DNA from: Buttiauxella agrestis ATCC 33320
GTDB taxonomy: Bacteria; Pseudomonadota; Gammaproteobacteria; Enterobacterales; Enterobacteriaceae
Assembly (NCBI RefSeq): GCF_000735355.1
Contig: NZ_JMPI01000050.1
Span: 18,899 to 82,898 of the forward strand
Reading direction: 5' to 3'
DNA: 64,000 nucleotides
Shown here: positions 35,529 through 46,199 of the stretch, in pieces
Position numbering within the stretch: the first letter of the stretch is position 1
How the letters are laid out: each line of letters starts with the position of its first letter
Notes under the pieces: model-generated
Seen by the model: only the letters and a program-made list of their open reading frames with translations
Told to the model about the DNA's origin: nothing
The model's database searches: none
Position numbers and translations under genes: made by a program

Positions 35529-36803
35529 ATGGATGAAATATTAGCACCTCAGCATCGCATTAGAGCGATAAATAAAAAAATATTCGTTTCAAGAAAACAG
35601 ACACTGGCATTGATACTGTCATTGGTTACATATCCTGCCATTGCTGAAGAAACAACAGAACAGGCAGTAGATTATACAGGAAGCTATGAAAGCTATTTTC
35701 AAGATGAATCTGAAACCAAAACAACGAGTACATCACTGGCAAAAAAAGAAAATAAGCAATCATCACTTAGCGTTGTTACTGCGGGTAAAGAATCTGAACC
35801 CACGGCATCGTCAGTGCCAGTAACATTATCAGCATCAACTGATAATAAAACAGCTGAAGTGAAAAAAAATAATAACGTAGATAACCCGGAAGATGTCAGC
35901 CTATTGCGTTTAAGACAGGAAGACCCGCCGGTTCACTGGAACAGTATCGGTCGCAACATGGAAGTCGGCGGCCTGCACGGAAACATCGGGACTCAGGTAG
36001 AAATTGATGATGTTCGCTGGAGTAATAATAAGAAAGACAGCGGAAAATTCAAACTCGCCACCATCCAGGCTTTTTTAAGGCACGATGAATTACCAAACTG
36101 GTATTTTGGTTTCTGGAATGCCAGGGAAGATAGTTATAAAGGCCAGTTTAGCAATCAGGACTACAATGGAACCAATACCATCAATGAGATTTTTGTTGGT
36201 CATATTGTTGAAACCTGGCGAGGTAATATCGGTACGGAAGTCATGGTCGGTTCCGAAACAGCAACTAAACGCTGGAAGAATAGGTTCAAAGTCTGGCAGG
36301 ACCTGCGACTGAGCAACAAATGGAGCCTTGCCGGATATGCTTATGGTGAATATCAGCCGCAGGGTAATGAGCCAGGAAATGGCGATCTTGATCAGTATAT
36401 ATTTGAAATTGAACCTGCCATTCAATACCGCGTGAGCCCGGATCTTGGTTTGTATCTTCGACCTTATTATTACTATAACCGTCAGGAGCGTGAAAGCTGG
36501 GGCGACATTATTGAAGAAGAATGGAAAGTCACGGCTGGACTCTGGCGAAATTGGTACCCTCTATTAACCTCGCTGTATTTTGGATTCGGTCAGGACAAAA
36601 TAGATAATGCCAGCAATGCCAAAGAAGTTTTTTATGATGGCCGATATAAATTTATTGGCGGCACCATCAGCTATCCGGTTGTTGGTGAAGTGAGATTATA
36701 TGGTGAATTCAAAGCGCAATTTACCAAAGAAACCGGACTCTGGACATCTACCGGTCACTCATGGAATCCATTTACCGTGGTTGGCGTGAATTATAACTTC
36801 TGA
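35529..36803 (+). CDS. OmpG-like outer-membrane porin with a long N-terminal linker
   Basis: 424 residues. A hydrophobic segment at about 24-37 ending in PAIAEE is a signal peptide preceded by a long basic N-region. Residues ~40-130 are a Ser/Thr/Lys-rich low-complexity linker, absent from the paralogue at 38324. Residues 135-424 form alternating amphipathic strands with LPNWYFGFWNAREDSY, WRGNIGTEVMVG and a final aromatic-ending GVNYNF, as in OmpG-type monomeric porins. It would admit fructans or their oligomers. The linker could reach the periplasm or peptidoglycan; that is a guess. Confidence 0.75.
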   Translation: MDEILAPQHRIRAINKKIFVSRKQTLALILSLVTYPAIAEETTEQAVDYTGSYESYFQDESETKTTSTSLAKKENKQSSLSVVTAGKESEPTASSVPVTLSASTDNKTAEVKKNNNVDNPEDVSLLRLRQEDPPVHWNSIGRNMEVGGLHGNIGTQVEIDDVRWSNNKKDSGKFKLATIQAFLRHDELPNWYFGFWNAREDSYKGQFSNQDYNGTNTINEIFVGHIVETWRGNIGTEVMVGSETATKRWKNRFKVWQDLRLSNKWSLAGYAYGEYQPQGNEPGNGDLDQYIFEIEPAIQYRVSPDLGLYLRPYYYYNRQERESWGDIIEEEWKVTAGLWRNWYPLLTSLYFGFGQDKIDNASNAKEVFYDGRYKFIGGTISYPVVGEVRLYGEFKAQFTKETGLWTSTGHSWNPFTVVGVNYNF

Positions 36804-36817
36804 CATTCAGGTATAGC

Positions 36818-38311
36818 ATGAAAAAATCAACGTTGGTGGCATTCGTCGCTCTGCTGGCGCTTTCTGTTGGAAATACGACAGCCTGGTCGCAGCCATCTAA
36901 AGAAACATTACATAATAAAAGCATTAGTCATATTAATAACTTTTTCCCACGAGTGGAGGGTTCATTTATTGGTGACCCGATGCCTGTTTATAGCGATGGC
37001 AAATTTGATATTTTTTATCTTAATGATGTACGCGGTGGTAGCGATGTAGGAGTACACGCAATTCATCTGCTGTCGAGTGCCAACTTATATGATTATCAGA
37101 ACCATTCGGAAGTGATTCCCTACGTTAACGACGTTGACGATCCTGAACTGCTATTGGGAACCGGCTCGATTATTAAAGTCGGCAATATCTGGCATGCCTG
37201 GTACACCGCACATAATGAAAATGTGTTCCCGGTGGAGTCCATTATGCACGCGACCAGTGAAGACCGTCTTCACTGGGTGAAACACCCTCAGGATACGATT
37301 CTGCCAGGCGGTAACTATCGGGGTAATGACTTCCGCGATCCCCATATTGTCTGGATTGAAGAAAAGAAAGAATACTGGATGTTAATTACTACCCGCAGCA
37401 ATGGTCGTGGTGTTATTGCCCGGTACAGCTCAACCGATTTAAAGAACTGGGAAGACCGTGGGGTATTTTTTAATAACGATACTATTACCAGCAACGCAAA
37501 CCTCGAATGCCCGACGCTTGTGTTCTTCAACGGACGTTGGTATCTCAGCTTTAGCGACCAATGGCCGCTACGCCTGACACAATATCGGGTCGCGGAGAAT
37601 CCGGACGGGCCGTGGCGGAAAATGGACAATTATGTGGTCGATGGGTCGGGTTTATACGCAGGCAAACTGGCTCTCAAAAACGACCGCTTGTTTGTTTTCG
37701 GTTGGATCCCGACCAAAGCGGGAAACCGCGACAGCGGCAACATTGACTGGGCAGGAAATCTGGTAGTTCATGAGCTGACCGCAGATGACAAAGGCCAGCT
37801 CAATAGCATCCTCCCCCATGAGCTACTGACGGTCATCAATGACAACCCAGGTCCAGTTACCACCTTAACGAGCAGTAAAACGCTAAAAACGGCAACGCAG
37901 TTCGGCTTGTTACAGTCCTCTGTGTACCCACCCCTGCCCAAACGAGGTGAATTAAGCGCAACGGTAGATGTTCCCTCTGCGGGAATGGTCATGAGCTTTG
38001 GGCTGACTGACGACAGAGTCAGTGATGCGACGCTCAACGTTGTGTTCAATAAGAGCAAAGGGAAAGTCTACTTTTTTAACGCTCCGCTCGCGTCGATTCA
38101 TCAGGCCAACGCTGAATCCTGGGTGAATGTTCCGCTCGATGACAAAGTTGAGTTACGTGTTCTGGTTCAAAACTCAATTGCTGTTTTTTACATAAACAAT
38201 AAAGCGGCATTCAGCACCCGGATGTATTCCATGCAGGAGAAACCATGGAGTATCAGTCTGCCTCAAAACGATAATTTTCACGCAATGCTGAAAATAAAAG
38301 AAATGATTTAA
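36818..38311 (+). CDS. Exported GH32-family fructanase (levanase-like)
   Basis: 497 residues with a signal peptide (MKKSTLVAFVALLALSVGNTTAWS). The GH32/GH43 clan motifs are present in variant form: IGDPMPVY near residue 50 (in place of NDPNG), FRDPHIVW near 171 and LECPTLVFF near 227. A C-terminal beta-sandwich follows (SVYPPLP...VELRVLVQNSIAVFYIN). It probably hydrolyses levan, inulin or fructo-oligosaccharides in the periplasm. Lying between two porin genes, it would trim oligomers entering through them before the permease takes them in. Substrate is not certain. Confidence 0.75.
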   Translation: MKKSTLVAFVALLALSVGNTTAWSQPSKETLHNKSISHINNFFPRVEGSFIGDPMPVYSDGKFDIFYLNDVRGGSDVGVHAIHLLSSANLYDYQNHSEVIPYVNDVDDPELLLGTGSIIKVGNIWHAWYTAHNENVFPVESIMHATSEDRLHWVKHPQDTILPGGNYRGNDFRDPHIVWIEEKKEYWMLITTRSNGRGVIARYSSTDLKNWEDRGVFFNNDTITSNANLECPTLVFFNGRWYLSFSDQWPLRLTQYRVAENPDGPWRKMDNYVVDGSGLYAGKLALKNDRLFVFGWIPTKAGNRDSGNIDWAGNLVVHELTADDKGQLNSILPHELLTVINDNPGPVTTLTSSKTLKTATQFGLLQSSVYPPLPKRGELSATVDVPSAGMVMSFGLTDDRVSDATLNVVFNKSKGKVYFFNAPLASIHQANAESWVNVPLDDKVELRVLVQNSIAVFYINNKAAFSTRMYSMQEKPWSISLPQNDNFHAMLKIKEMI

Positions 38312-38323
38312 CGGGATATTATT

Positions 38324-39337
38324 ATGAAAAACCATCATGCCCTGTCTGTTATTTTTGTTCTTCTTTTTCCAGCGCTGGCGAATGCGAGTATGAGCATCAT
38401 GAAGGATTCATCGGGAAAGGTTATTGCCGTGGATCCGTGGTCATATCTGGATGAGGATGTCATGTGGACCTCAACTCGCTCCTCCAATCCTGCCGGTGGT
38501 CGCGTTCACGGCCAGCTTAAAATGAAATATGCCATTGAGGATAATAACTGGCGTAACAGCCATTTCCACAGCGGGAATGATTCACTGACGTTTGTACAAG
38601 GGGTAATGCGTCATGATGCATTACCCGGTTGGTATCTGGCGTTCTCTGATGGCAGAACCACCAACTATAACGGCACGTGGGAGAACCAGACTTACATCAG
38701 CCAGAATCAGTGGACTCAGTTGATTATCGGCCACGAATATTTCTATAAGCGCCTTCGTTATGGCTGGGATGTTATGGGCGGGAGTGCGTCAATCGACGAT
38801 CGTTGGCAAGGACGCGCCAAGTTCTTTACCGATTTGCGTGTTACGGACAATTTATCCTTCTTTAACTACCTGTATCAGCAGATTGACCATCGCCGCAGCG
38901 GTGGTTCACAAAATGACCGTGACGTACGTTCATTTCAGATTGAACCAGGGGTGCAATATATTATCAACAACACCACCGGAGTCTGGTTCCGCCAGCAATT
39001 TGCTTCTGCCATTTTAGACAGAGCGCAGTGGGGCGATATCGACGAAAAAAGCTGGACCGCTTCATTCGGCGTCTGGCGCAACTGGGGGAAATTATCCACA
39101 ACACTGAGCGGCGGTTATGGGCATTATAAGAAAAACAATGCACAGCCTGAAGATGGCGAAGTATTCCAAAATACCCGTAATCGCTTCCTGAAGGTGTCGG
39201 TGAATTATCCTTTGACCTCTCGTTTCACAGCATCTGGGGAAGTTACCGGTTCGTTGATAAACCAGAGCGGAAGCTGGGTCACTAATGGCGATGCCCTCAC
39301 CACCGATTATAAGTTGATGCTGGATTATAACTTTTAA
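38324..39337 (+). CDS. Second OmpG-like porin
   Basis: 337 residues with a clear signal peptide (MKNHHALSVIFVLLFPALANA). Repeated amphipathic strands and a C-terminal LMLDYNF (aromatic end, BAM signal) mark an outer-membrane barrel. It is a paralogue of the 35529 gene: MRHDALPGWYLAF...NYNGTWENQTY aligns with LRHDELPNWYFGF...YKGQFSNQDY. It lacks the long linker. It starts 12 bp after the GH32 gene and is part of the same operon. Confidence 0.8.
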   Translation: MKNHHALSVIFVLLFPALANASMSIMKDSSGKVIAVDPWSYLDEDVMWTSTRSSNPAGGRVHGQLKMKYAIEDNNWRNSHFHSGNDSLTFVQGVMRHDALPGWYLAFSDGRTTNYNGTWENQTYISQNQWTQLIIGHEYFYKRLRYGWDVMGGSASIDDRWQGRAKFFTDLRVTDNLSFFNYLYQQIDHRRSGGSQNDRDVRSFQIEPGVQYIINNTTGVWFRQQFASAILDRAQWGDIDEKSWTASFGVWRNWGKLSTTLSGGYGHYKKNNAQPEDGEVFQNTRNRFLKVSVNYPLTSRFTASGEVTGSLINQSGSWVTNGDALTTDYKLMLDYNF

Positions 39338-39383
39338 AAAATACGTTTGAATAAAATGAGTTAATTATCATTAAGGAAATATC

Positions 39384-40352
39384 ATGAATATCTGGACTCT
39401 TGGCGATGCGGTGGTCGATCTTTTACCGCTTTCAGAGATGCAGTATCAAGCCTGCGCAGGAGGAGCCCCATTCAATGTTGCGGTCGGTGCTGCACGTTTA
39501 CACAGCCAGAGTGGCTTTATTGGCCGGGTTGGTGATGACGACTTTGGTCATTTTCTAAAAAAAACGCTGTCTGACTCAGGCGTCTCAACCGCATGCCTTC
39601 AACTGGATAACCAGCACAAAACCAGTACGGTGCTGGTCTCTCTGAATAGTGGCGGAGAGCGCGAGTTTACGTTTTTAACCACCCCCTCCGCCGATCAATT
39701 TTTAACGTCCGATGCCCTTCCAGAATTTAGCAACGATATTCTGCACTTCTGCTCTCTGGCAATGGTCACCGACGTTTGCCGTAATACATTGGTTGCCGCC
39801 ATCAGCAATGTTAAACAACGCGGGGGATTGCTGAGTTTCGATGTGAACTTACGGGAGCAAATGTGGCTCGACAAGCATGAAATGCTCGAGACGGTGCGCC
39901 ATTTTTCCTCTCAGGCCGACATTCTTAAACTCTCGGAAGAAGAATGGTACTGGATGACAGGTACCCACAATTTTACCCTGGCGCTTGAAGGTCTTAAGGC
40001 GCTACCTGCACAACTGAAAGTAGTGACCTACGGTTCGCAAGGCGCCATGGTGTTATGGCGCGACAGCGTCATCCATTTCAATGGCTATACCGTCGATAGT
40101 GTCGATACAACCGGGGCTGGCGACGCTTTCGTCGCCGGTTTGTTGGCCTGGATTGCACATAATGGGATGCCCGAGAGCTTTGAACAGATCCATCAGGCCA
40201 TTGCTCAGGCTGGTGCCTGTGGTGCCCTCGCGACAACCCGCAAAGGTGCATTGTCTGCCCTGCCGGATACCAAAGCGCTCAATGCCTTTATCAGCCAATT
40301 TTCTCTACCGGACTATGAGATAAAAAACCAAACGGGTTCTCGCCTTCCTTGA
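39384..40352 (+). CDS. PfkB-family fructokinase
   Basis: 322 residues. Motifs: [14 protein letters not shown] near 26-39 and [18 protein letters not shown] near 240-257 (anion hole and catalytic Asp). It phosphorylates the fructose released by the two GH32 enzymes, like CscK. AAGGAA precedes the ATG. The last codons lie in the sequence derived from a der fragment, so the C-terminal tail KNQTGSRLP is not native to the family. Confidence 0.87.
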   Translation: MNIWTLGDAVVDLLPLSEMQYQACAGGAPFNVAVGAARLHSQSGFIGRVGDDDFGHFLKKTLSDSGVSTACLQLDNQHKTSTVLVSLNSGGEREFTFLTTPSADQFLTSDALPEFSNDILHFCSLAMVTDVCRNTLVAAISNVKQRGGLLSFDVNLREQMWLDKHEMLETVRHFSSQADILKLSEEEWYWMTGTHNFTLALEGLKALPAQLKVVTYGSQGAMVLWRDSVIHFNGYTVDSVDTTGAGDAFVAGLLAWIAHNGMPESFEQIHQAIAQAGACGALATTRKGALSALPDTKALNAFISQFSLPDYEIKNQTGSRLP

Positions 40353-40466
40353 ACTGGATACGGATTAGTGTACCCATAACATCCAGCGATTTGCGGAAGT
40401 AGTTCATCAAGTAACGCTTGTAGGAGTCCGGCAGGTCTTTAATCTGGTTGCCTACACCGCTGCCGC
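40329..40466 (-). pseudogene. Diverged remnant of the der 3' region
   Basis: 40329-40446 aligns with 41411-41528 inside der at roughly 90% identity, with mostly third-position changes. The alignment then jumps, through the shared GTTGCC, to sequence like 41717-41737 of der. It has no start codon and is broken. It marks the junction of the fructoside operon and overlaps the fructokinase 3' end. Confidence 0.75.
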
Positions 40467-40626
40467 GCTTAAAGTTGCATGGCTCCTGGAATAAGCCTTC
40501 TTGCGCCGGTTAACCGGGGTGAAGCTGAAAGATGACAGTGATAATCCAGCCTTACATGAGCGTGTTAAATTCCCTGGCATAACGCATACTGAAGCCAGTA
40601 CGCAAATTTCGACCTAAGGGTTCATC

Positions 40627-41250
40627 ATGAAAAATATCGTTCTCATTGCGTTAGTTTTATTTCCGCTCGCTTCGCAAGCGTCGACTGAAAAGACGACACC
40701 TCCGCAGGCGTTCAATTTTAGCTGTGGGAAAACGGGCGGAACTTACAGTGACGGTAAAGGTGGCGTGTGGGTAAATGGTCAAAAAGCGACGATTAAACAG
40801 AGCAGCCCGACCTATTGGGAAGCGACCAGCGGTAAAACGGTGATCAGCATTGTGCGTTCAACAGACGGTAATCCTGAGATCTCTTTTACCGGCCCCAATC
40901 GTACTCACGGCGTCTGTTTGCCTGAAGATGAAGTAAGCTTCGCGCCCACTGAAAATAAAAAATCGCAGCAGCAAACAGGCCCATCGTTTTCTTGCTCAGG
41001 CGTAAATAAAGGCAGCATGGAAGACCTCATTTGCCAAAGCAAAACCCTTTCTGCTCAGGATCTAAAACTTACCGAGACGTACAAGCAAGCGCTGGCTAAA
41101 TCCAAAAATAATCCGACGCTTAAAGCTGAACAACGAGGCTGGATTAAAGGGCGCAATGAGTGCTGGAAAGAGGACGATAAAAACGCGTGCCTGGCAGACT
41201 CATATCAGCAACGCATCAGTGAGTTGCAAAGCAAATATGGCGTGAAATGA
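40627..41250 (+). CDS. Exported protein with MliC-like N-part and LprI/DUF1311 C-part
   Basis: 207 residues with signal peptide MKNIVLIALVLFPLASQAS. Residues ~28-100 (FNFSCGKTGG...YWEATSGK...HGVC) resemble the small beta-barrel of periplasmic lysozyme inhibitors. Residues ~122-200 (FSCSGVNKGSMEDLICQSKTLSAQDLKLTETYKQAL...QRGWIKGRNECW) are a DUF1311/LprI-type domain with conserved cysteines. It may bind lysozyme or a surface ligand. Convergent with der through a shared terminator. Confidence 0.7.
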   Translation: MKNIVLIALVLFPLASQASTEKTTPPQAFNFSCGKTGGTYSDGKGGVWVNGQKATIKQSSPTYWEATSGKTVISIVRSTDGNPEISFTGPNRTHGVCLPEDEVSFAPTENKKSQQQTGPSFSCSGVNKGSMEDLICQSKTLSAQDLKLTETYKQALAKSKNNPTLKAEQRGWIKGRNECWKEDDKNACLADSYQQRISELQSKYGVK

Positions 41251-41273
41251 AGATTAATTGCGAAATTTAAAGA

Positions 41274-41303
41274 TAAAAAAACCCGGTTAAACCGGGTTTT
41301 TTT
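41274..41303. terminator. Bidirectional terminator between the LprI-like gene and der
   Basis: ACCCGGTTTAACCGGGT-type hairpin (41281-41297) with A-run on the left and T-run on the right. Confidence 0.85.
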
Positions 41304-41330
41304 ATGGCCAGGATGACTCCTCGCTACGAA

Positions 41331-42836
41331 TTATTTGCTTTTCTTGATGTGTTTGATCAAACGCTTACGTTTACGCATCTGGTTCGGTGTCAGGGTGTTA
41401 CGTTTGTTGGCAAACGGGTTCTCCCCTTCTTTAAACTGAATACGGATTGGCGTACCCATCACATCCAGCGATTTGCGGAAGTAGTTCATCAAATAGCGCT
41501 TGTAGGAATCCGGCAGGTCTTTAACCTGGTTGCCGTGAATCACAACGATTGGTGGGTTATAACCACCGGCATGCGCATATTTCAGCTTAACGCGACGACC
41601 ACGAACTAACGGCGGCTGGTGATCTTCTGCAGCCATAGTCATGATGCGAGTCAGTAACGCAGTGCTTACGCGACGCGTTGAGCTGTCATAAGCTTCACGC
41701 ACAGATTCGAACAAGTTACCCACGCCACTGCCATGCAGTGCGGAGATAAAGTGCACGCGAGCAAAGTCGATAAAGCCAAGACGATAATCCAGGGTCTCTT
41801 TAACTTGCTCTCTGACTTCGTTGCTCAGGCCATCCCACTTGTTGACGACAATCACCAGTGAGCGCCCACTATTCAGGATAAAGCCGAGCAGAGACAAATC
41901 CTGGTCGGAAATACCTTCGCGAGCATCAATCACCAACATAACAACGTTAGCGTCTTCAATCGCTTGCAGGGTTTTGATTACCGAGAATTTCTCAACGGTT
42001 TCAGTGATTTTGCCGCGCTTACGCACACCAGCGGTGTCGATAAGAATATATTCACGCTCATCACGTTCCATCGGGATATAGATGCTGTCACGCGTGGTGC
42101 CAGGCATGTCATAAACCACTACACGATCTTCACCCAAAATACGGTTGGTAAGCGTTGACTTACCTACGTTTGGACGGCCAACGATAGCCAGTTTGATAGG
42201 CAAATCGATAGGATTGAAGGCTTCTTCTTCTTCCTCTTCGATTTCTTCTTCACCTTCAGGAACAATGCCATGCTTAGCATTAAATGCCGCCCAATAGGCT
42301 GCATCTTCATCAATTTCTTCTTCTGGTTCGCGCGGGTTTTTATCGTCGATAAACGGAATCAGCACGTGTTCCAGCAAGGTTGTCACACCGCGACCGTGAG
42401 AGGCAGCGATTGGGTGAATTTCACCTAAACCCAGGGAGTAAAAATCAATTACCGCCTGATCGGGGTCCATACCGTCTGTTTTGTTCGCCACCAGGAAGGT
42501 TGGCTTCTGACGTGAACGCAAATGCTTAGCGATAGCTTCATCTGCAGGCATCAAGCCTGCACGCGCATCAACCATAAATAGCACGACATCAGCTTCTTCA
42601 ATCGCTAAAAGCGACTGCGCAGCCATATGTGTTTCAACGCCATCTTCAGTGCCATCAATACCACCGGTATCAATAGCAATAAACTCGCGACCTTCCACTT
42701 CAGCACGACCATACTTGCGGTCGCGAGTCAGCCCCGGGAAATCCGCGACCAGCGCATCTCGGGTACGCGTCAAGCGGTTAAACAACGTGGATTTTCCGAC
42801 ATTAGGGCGCCCGACGAGCGCAACCACAGGTACCAT
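41331..42836 (-). CDS. der: Ribosome-biogenesis GTPase Der
   Basis: 501 residues from ATG 42836, chosen to match the conserved [17 protein letters not shown] start and with GAGG upstream. Tandem GTPase domains carry GRPNVGKST twice, DxxG motifs (DTGG, DTAG), NKTD and NKWD. An acidic linker ([11 protein letters not shown]) separates them, and a KH-like C-terminal domain ends in basic residues. It acts in 50S assembly. Last gene of the hisS-yfgM-bamB-der run. Confidence 0.96.
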   Translation of the reverse strand: MVPVVALVGRPNVGKSTLFNRLTRTRDALVADFPGLTRDRKYGRAEVEGREFIAIDTGGIDGTEDGVETHMAAQSLLAIEEADVVLFMVDARAGLMPADEAIAKHLRSRQKPTFLVANKTDGMDPDQAVIDFYSLGLGEIHPIAASHGRGVTTLLEHVLIPFIDDKNPREPEEEIDEDAAYWAAFNAKHGIVPEGEEEIEEEEEEAFNPIDLPIKLAIVGRPNVGKSTLTNRILGEDRVVVYDMPGTTRDSIYIPMERDEREYILIDTAGVRKRGKITETVEKFSVIKTLQAIEDANVVMLVIDAREGISDQDLSLLGFILNSGRSLVIVVNKWDGLSNEVREQVKETLDYRLGFIDFARVHFISALHGSGVGNLFESVREAYDSSTRRVSTALLTRIMTMAAEDHQPPLVRGRRVKLKYAHAGGYNPPIVVIHGNQVKDLPDSYKRYLMNYFRKSLDVMGTPIRIQFKEGENPFANKRNTLTPNQMRKRKRLIKHIKKSK

Positions 42837-42958
42837 GATAAAAGCCTCATTACTCAAAATTCATCATAAAACGACGTCAATTCACGTCGTTTCTAAAAAC
42901 AGGAAACGGCTCCCGGACTACGGGAACCGTTTCGCTCATGCTATTACGTCAGGTAAGT

Positions 42959-44140
42959 TTAACGCTTGATAGCGTACAACGTACCATCTTTCGCCTGAAT
43001 CAACAGTTTGTCGCTGGCAACAACGGGCTCAGTCTGGAACCCAGAGCTGTCCACTTTCTGTTGAGCAACAAAGCGACCATCGTCGGCATTGATCCAGTGC
43101 ATATAGCCTTCGCTGTCGGCTACAACCAAATAACCGTTGTACAAAACAGGAGAGGTCAAATTACGGTGCAGCAAATCGCTTTGCGTCCACAGAGTCACGC
43201 CGCCATCAGCGTTTAATGCCACAACGCGGTCATTCTGATCGACGAGGAAAATGCGGTTCGCATCCACGATGAAATCGTTCACTGAACCCAGTTCACGTTT
43301 CCACATGACCTGACCCGAACGTAAGTCCAGCGCAGTCAGGTTGCCGTTATATGCCAATGCATATACAACACCATTCACGATAACTGGCGTGGTATCAACA
43401 TCGCTCAGACGGTCGATTTCAGTCGCACCAGTTGCCTGAGAAATACGTTGCTGCCAAATCAGCTGACCTTGTTTCATCAAAACAGCGCTGACACGTCCGT
43501 TATCGCCACCGACAATAGCTGCACCAAACGCTACTGCTGGAGCTGATTCGCCGCGCAGGGAAAGCGCTGGCATATCCAGGTTTACGGTCCATTTCACCGC
43601 ACCGTCAGCTTCATCAAATGCCTGGAGCTGGCCGTTGCTGGTGTGAACCAGAACTAAACCGTCGCTCACAACCGGGCGAGAAAGGACTTCGCCAGCCGCT
43701 TTGCTTTGCCACGCAATACTACCATCAGAGGTATTAAGCGCATAAACCTGTGCTTTTTCACTGCCGACGTAAACGTGCGCCCCCTCAACCGTTACGCCAC
43801 CAGAAAGCAGTGCCGGAAGGTTGCTGGAATAGAAATTCGTTTTTTCAGAGAGATCGACGGACCAGACTTCTTTACCGTCGTCCGCGTTTACGGCTTTAAC
43901 GGTGCCACGGCGGTCAGCGGCATAAACGTTGCCGTCCTGCCACGCTGGGTGCAGATTGGAATAAAAATCACCAATGCCGCTACCAACAGAAGTGCTCCAT
44001 GTTTTTTCAGGTTCAAACTGGTTTTCAACTGTCGGCAGTGGAGACATTTTAACCACGTCTTCTTCACCGCTAAACAGTGAACAACCGCTGAGCAGCGTCA
44101 GAGAAATCAGCCCTGGTACAAGTAGTTTACGCAATTGCAT
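42959..44140 (-). CDS. bamB: Outer-membrane assembly lipoprotein BamB
   Basis: 393 residues with a lipoprotein signal (LTLLSGCSLF; Cys near 20). Eight-bladed PQQ-type propeller repeats follow, such as VYADRRGTVKAVNADDGKEVW and VYALAYNGNLTALDLRSGQVMW. BamB is a subunit of the BAM complex that folds beta-barrel proteins, including porins such as the two encoded here. It is 10 bp from yfgM. Confidence 0.95.
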   Translation of the reverse strand: MQLRKLLVPGLISLTLLSGCSLFSGEEDVVKMSPLPTVENQFEPEKTWSTSVGSGIGDFYSNLHPAWQDGNVYAADRRGTVKAVNADDGKEVWSVDLSEKTNFYSSNLPALLSGGVTVEGAHVYVGSEKAQVYALNTSDGSIAWQSKAAGEVLSRPVVSDGLVLVHTSNGQLQAFDEADGAVKWTVNLDMPALSLRGESAPAVAFGAAIVGGDNGRVSAVLMKQGQLIWQQRISQATGATEIDRLSDVDTTPVIVNGVVYALAYNGNLTALDLRSGQVMWKRELGSVNDFIVDANRIFLVDQNDRVVALNADGGVTLWTQSDLLHRNLTSPVLYNGYLVVADSEGYMHWINADDGRFVAQQKVDSSGFQTEPVVASDKLLIQAKDGTLYAIKR

Positions 44141-44150
44141 CGGGTCCCTC

Positions 44151-44771
44151 TTAGCTCGACAAATTATTAATTTTCATCTGCATCATTTCACGCAGGGCTG
44201 GAGAAGCATCAGTGTTTGAGCCTTTGCTCCACGCATCGCGCGCACCTTGCTTATCCCCTTTGCTGAGCAGCGCTTCACCGCGCAAATCAGCAACAATCGC
44301 TACCCAACCTTCACCTTTAATGCTGTCGAGGGTTTTCAGCGCCGCATCAGATTGCTTCTGTTGAATTTGAACACGCGCCAGTCGTGCGTTAATCAACGCC
44401 TGCAGGTTTTCATCAGTTGTGTTGGCAAGACCTTGCTGCAACTGAGCTGCCGCTTTCGCAAGGTCATTGTTATCAGCATACTTCTGCGCTAATTCCAGTG
44501 CTGCCAGAGCACCATAAGTATTTTTTGTGCCGGCTGCGAATTTCTCAGCGGCAGCCAGTGTGGCAGGATTATCTGCGCGCACAGCATCTGTCACTGTTTG
44601 GTATTCAAGAGAAGAAGCCATTACGCTTTCAGCTTGATGGCTGTTCCAGTAACGCCAGCCAACCAGTGCGCCAATACCCAGTACGACACCCACAACCAGC
44701 GCTTTGCCATTTTCAGCAAAGAAGCGTTTTACCGCATCAACCTGTTCGTTATCGTTTTCGTAAATTTCCAC
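44151..44771 (-). CDS. yfgM: YfgM, ancillary SecYEG translocon / periplasmic chaperone-network subunit
   Basis: 206 residues. A cytosolic N-tail (MEIYENDNEQVDAVKRFF) is followed by one transmembrane helix (ALVVGVVLGIGALVGWRYW) and TPR-like helices to the end. In E. coli YfgM associates with PpiD and SecYEG. It is placed between hisS and bamB as usual. Confidence 0.93.
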   Translation of the reverse strand: MEIYENDNEQVDAVKRFFAENGKALVVGVVLGIGALVGWRYWNSHQAESVMASSLEYQTVTDAVRADNPATLAAAEKFAAGTKNTYGALAALELAQKYADNNDLAKAAAQLQQGLANTTDENLQALINARLARVQIQQKQSDAALKTLDSIKGEGWVAIVADLRGEALLSKGDKQGARDAWSKGSNTDASPALREMMQMKINNLSS

Positions 44772-44807
44772 GCAGTCCTTCTCCTTAACGATTAATCACT
44801 GGGGAAA

Positions 44808-46082
44808 TTAACCCAGTAGCGCCTGCAAATGAGCCACCGCGTTGGTTTGTTCAACGGTAGTTTGCTCACCTGTGCGCAGATCCTTCACGACCACCTGACC
44901 ATTTGCGACTTCCGTTTCACCCAGCACCAGAGCCGCACGAGCGCCCCACTTATCTGCACGGACGAACTGTTTCTTGAAGTTGCCACCGCCATAGTTGGTC
45001 ATCAGTTTGATAGCTGGGACCTGGTCACGCAATTGCTCGGCGAATAACATTGCCGCAGCTTGCGTTCCCTGACCTGACGATATCAGGTAAATATCGACAA
45101 CAGATTCTGCTTTAAATTCAGGATTAATAGCCTGAACCAGTAAAACAAGACGTTCAAGGCCCATTGCGAAACCAACTGCCGGAGCTGCACGGCCACCGAG
45201 CTGCTCGACTAAACCGTCGTAACGGCCGCCAGCACAAACGGTGCCCTGAGAACCAAGACTGCTGGTAACCCATTCGAAAACGGTACGGTTGTAGTAATCC
45301 AGGCCGCGCACCAGGCGCTGGTTTACGGTATAAGCGATACCCGCAGCATCCAGGTACTGACACAGGCCAGCGAAGTGTTCACGAGAATCCTCGTCCAGAT
45401 AATCGCCAAGCGTTGGCGCATCATCTAACAGTGCCTGTACTTCAGGATTTTTGGAATCGAGAACACGCAGTGGATTGCTGTACATACGACGCTGGCAATC
45501 TTCGTCGAGCTTTTCTTTGTGCTGCTCAAGGAATGCCACTAGCGCATCACGATAGTTAGCGCGTGCTTCCAGCGAACCAATAGAGTTCAGCTCAAGGCTG
45601 ACGTGCTGGTCAATACCCAGCGCACGCCACCAGCGCGCAGTCAGCATGATTAGTTCAGCATCTATATCGGGCCCTTGCAGACCAAAGACTTCAACACCCA
45701 ACTGATTGAACTGGCGGTAACGCCCTTTTTGCGGGCGCTCATGGCGGAACATCGGCCCGATGTACCACAAGCGCTGTTCCTGATTGTACAGAAGACCATG
45801 TTCGATACCGGCACGCACGCAGCCCGCGGTGCCTTCAGGACGCAGAGTCAGGCTATCGCCGTTGCGGTCCTCAAAGGTATACATCTCTTTTTCAACCACG
45901 TCGGTGACTTCACCGATGGCGCGTTTGAATAACGGGGTCTGCTCTACAATCGGCAAACGGATTTCACTGTAACCGTAGCTGCCGAGCACCTGTTTCAGAA
46001 TGCCTTCAATGCGCTGCCAGATGGCGGTTTCGCCAGGCAGGTAATCGTTCATGCCGCGGATGGCTTGAATGTTTTTTGCCAC
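44808..46082 (-). CDS. hisS: Histidyl-tRNA synthetase
   Basis: 424 residues, class II synthetase. Visible motifs are IRGMNDYLP at the start, motif 2 [23 protein letters not shown], the histidine-specific [15 protein letters not shown], and motif 3 [13 protein letters not shown]-terminal anticodon-binding domain follows. It charges tRNA-His. Confidence 0.97.
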   Translation of the reverse strand: MAKNIQAIRGMNDYLPGETAIWQRIEGILKQVLGSYGYSEIRLPIVEQTPLFKRAIGEVTDVVEKEMYTFEDRNGDSLTLRPEGTAGCVRAGIEHGLLYNQEQRLWYIGPMFRHERPQKGRYRQFNQLGVEVFGLQGPDIDAELIMLTARWWRALGIDQHVSLELNSIGSLEARANYRDALVAFLEQHKEKLDEDCQRRMYSNPLRVLDSKNPEVQALLDDAPTLGDYLDEDSREHFAGLCQYLDAAGIAYTVNQRLVRGLDYYNRTVFEWVTSSLGSQGTVCAGGRYDGLVEQLGGRAAPAVGFAMGLERLVLLVQAINPEFKAESVVDIYLISSGQGTQAAAMLFAEQLRDQVPAIKLMTNYGGGNFKKQFVRADKWGARAALVLGETEVANGQVVVKDLRTGEQTTVEQTNAVAHLQALLG

Positions 46083-46199
46083 GTTTATTCTCTACCGAAT
46101 TTATACAAAAAATGAACCCGAAATCAGACTGTTTGCGAAAGTGAAACGTCTGGCGGGTTCAATCATACACGGGAAGCCGAATGCTTCCCATGTTTCGCA

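Noticed and set aside
46171..46189. Hairpin after ispG as an intrinsic terminator
   Set aside because: Good stem but no T-run on the transcribed strand.
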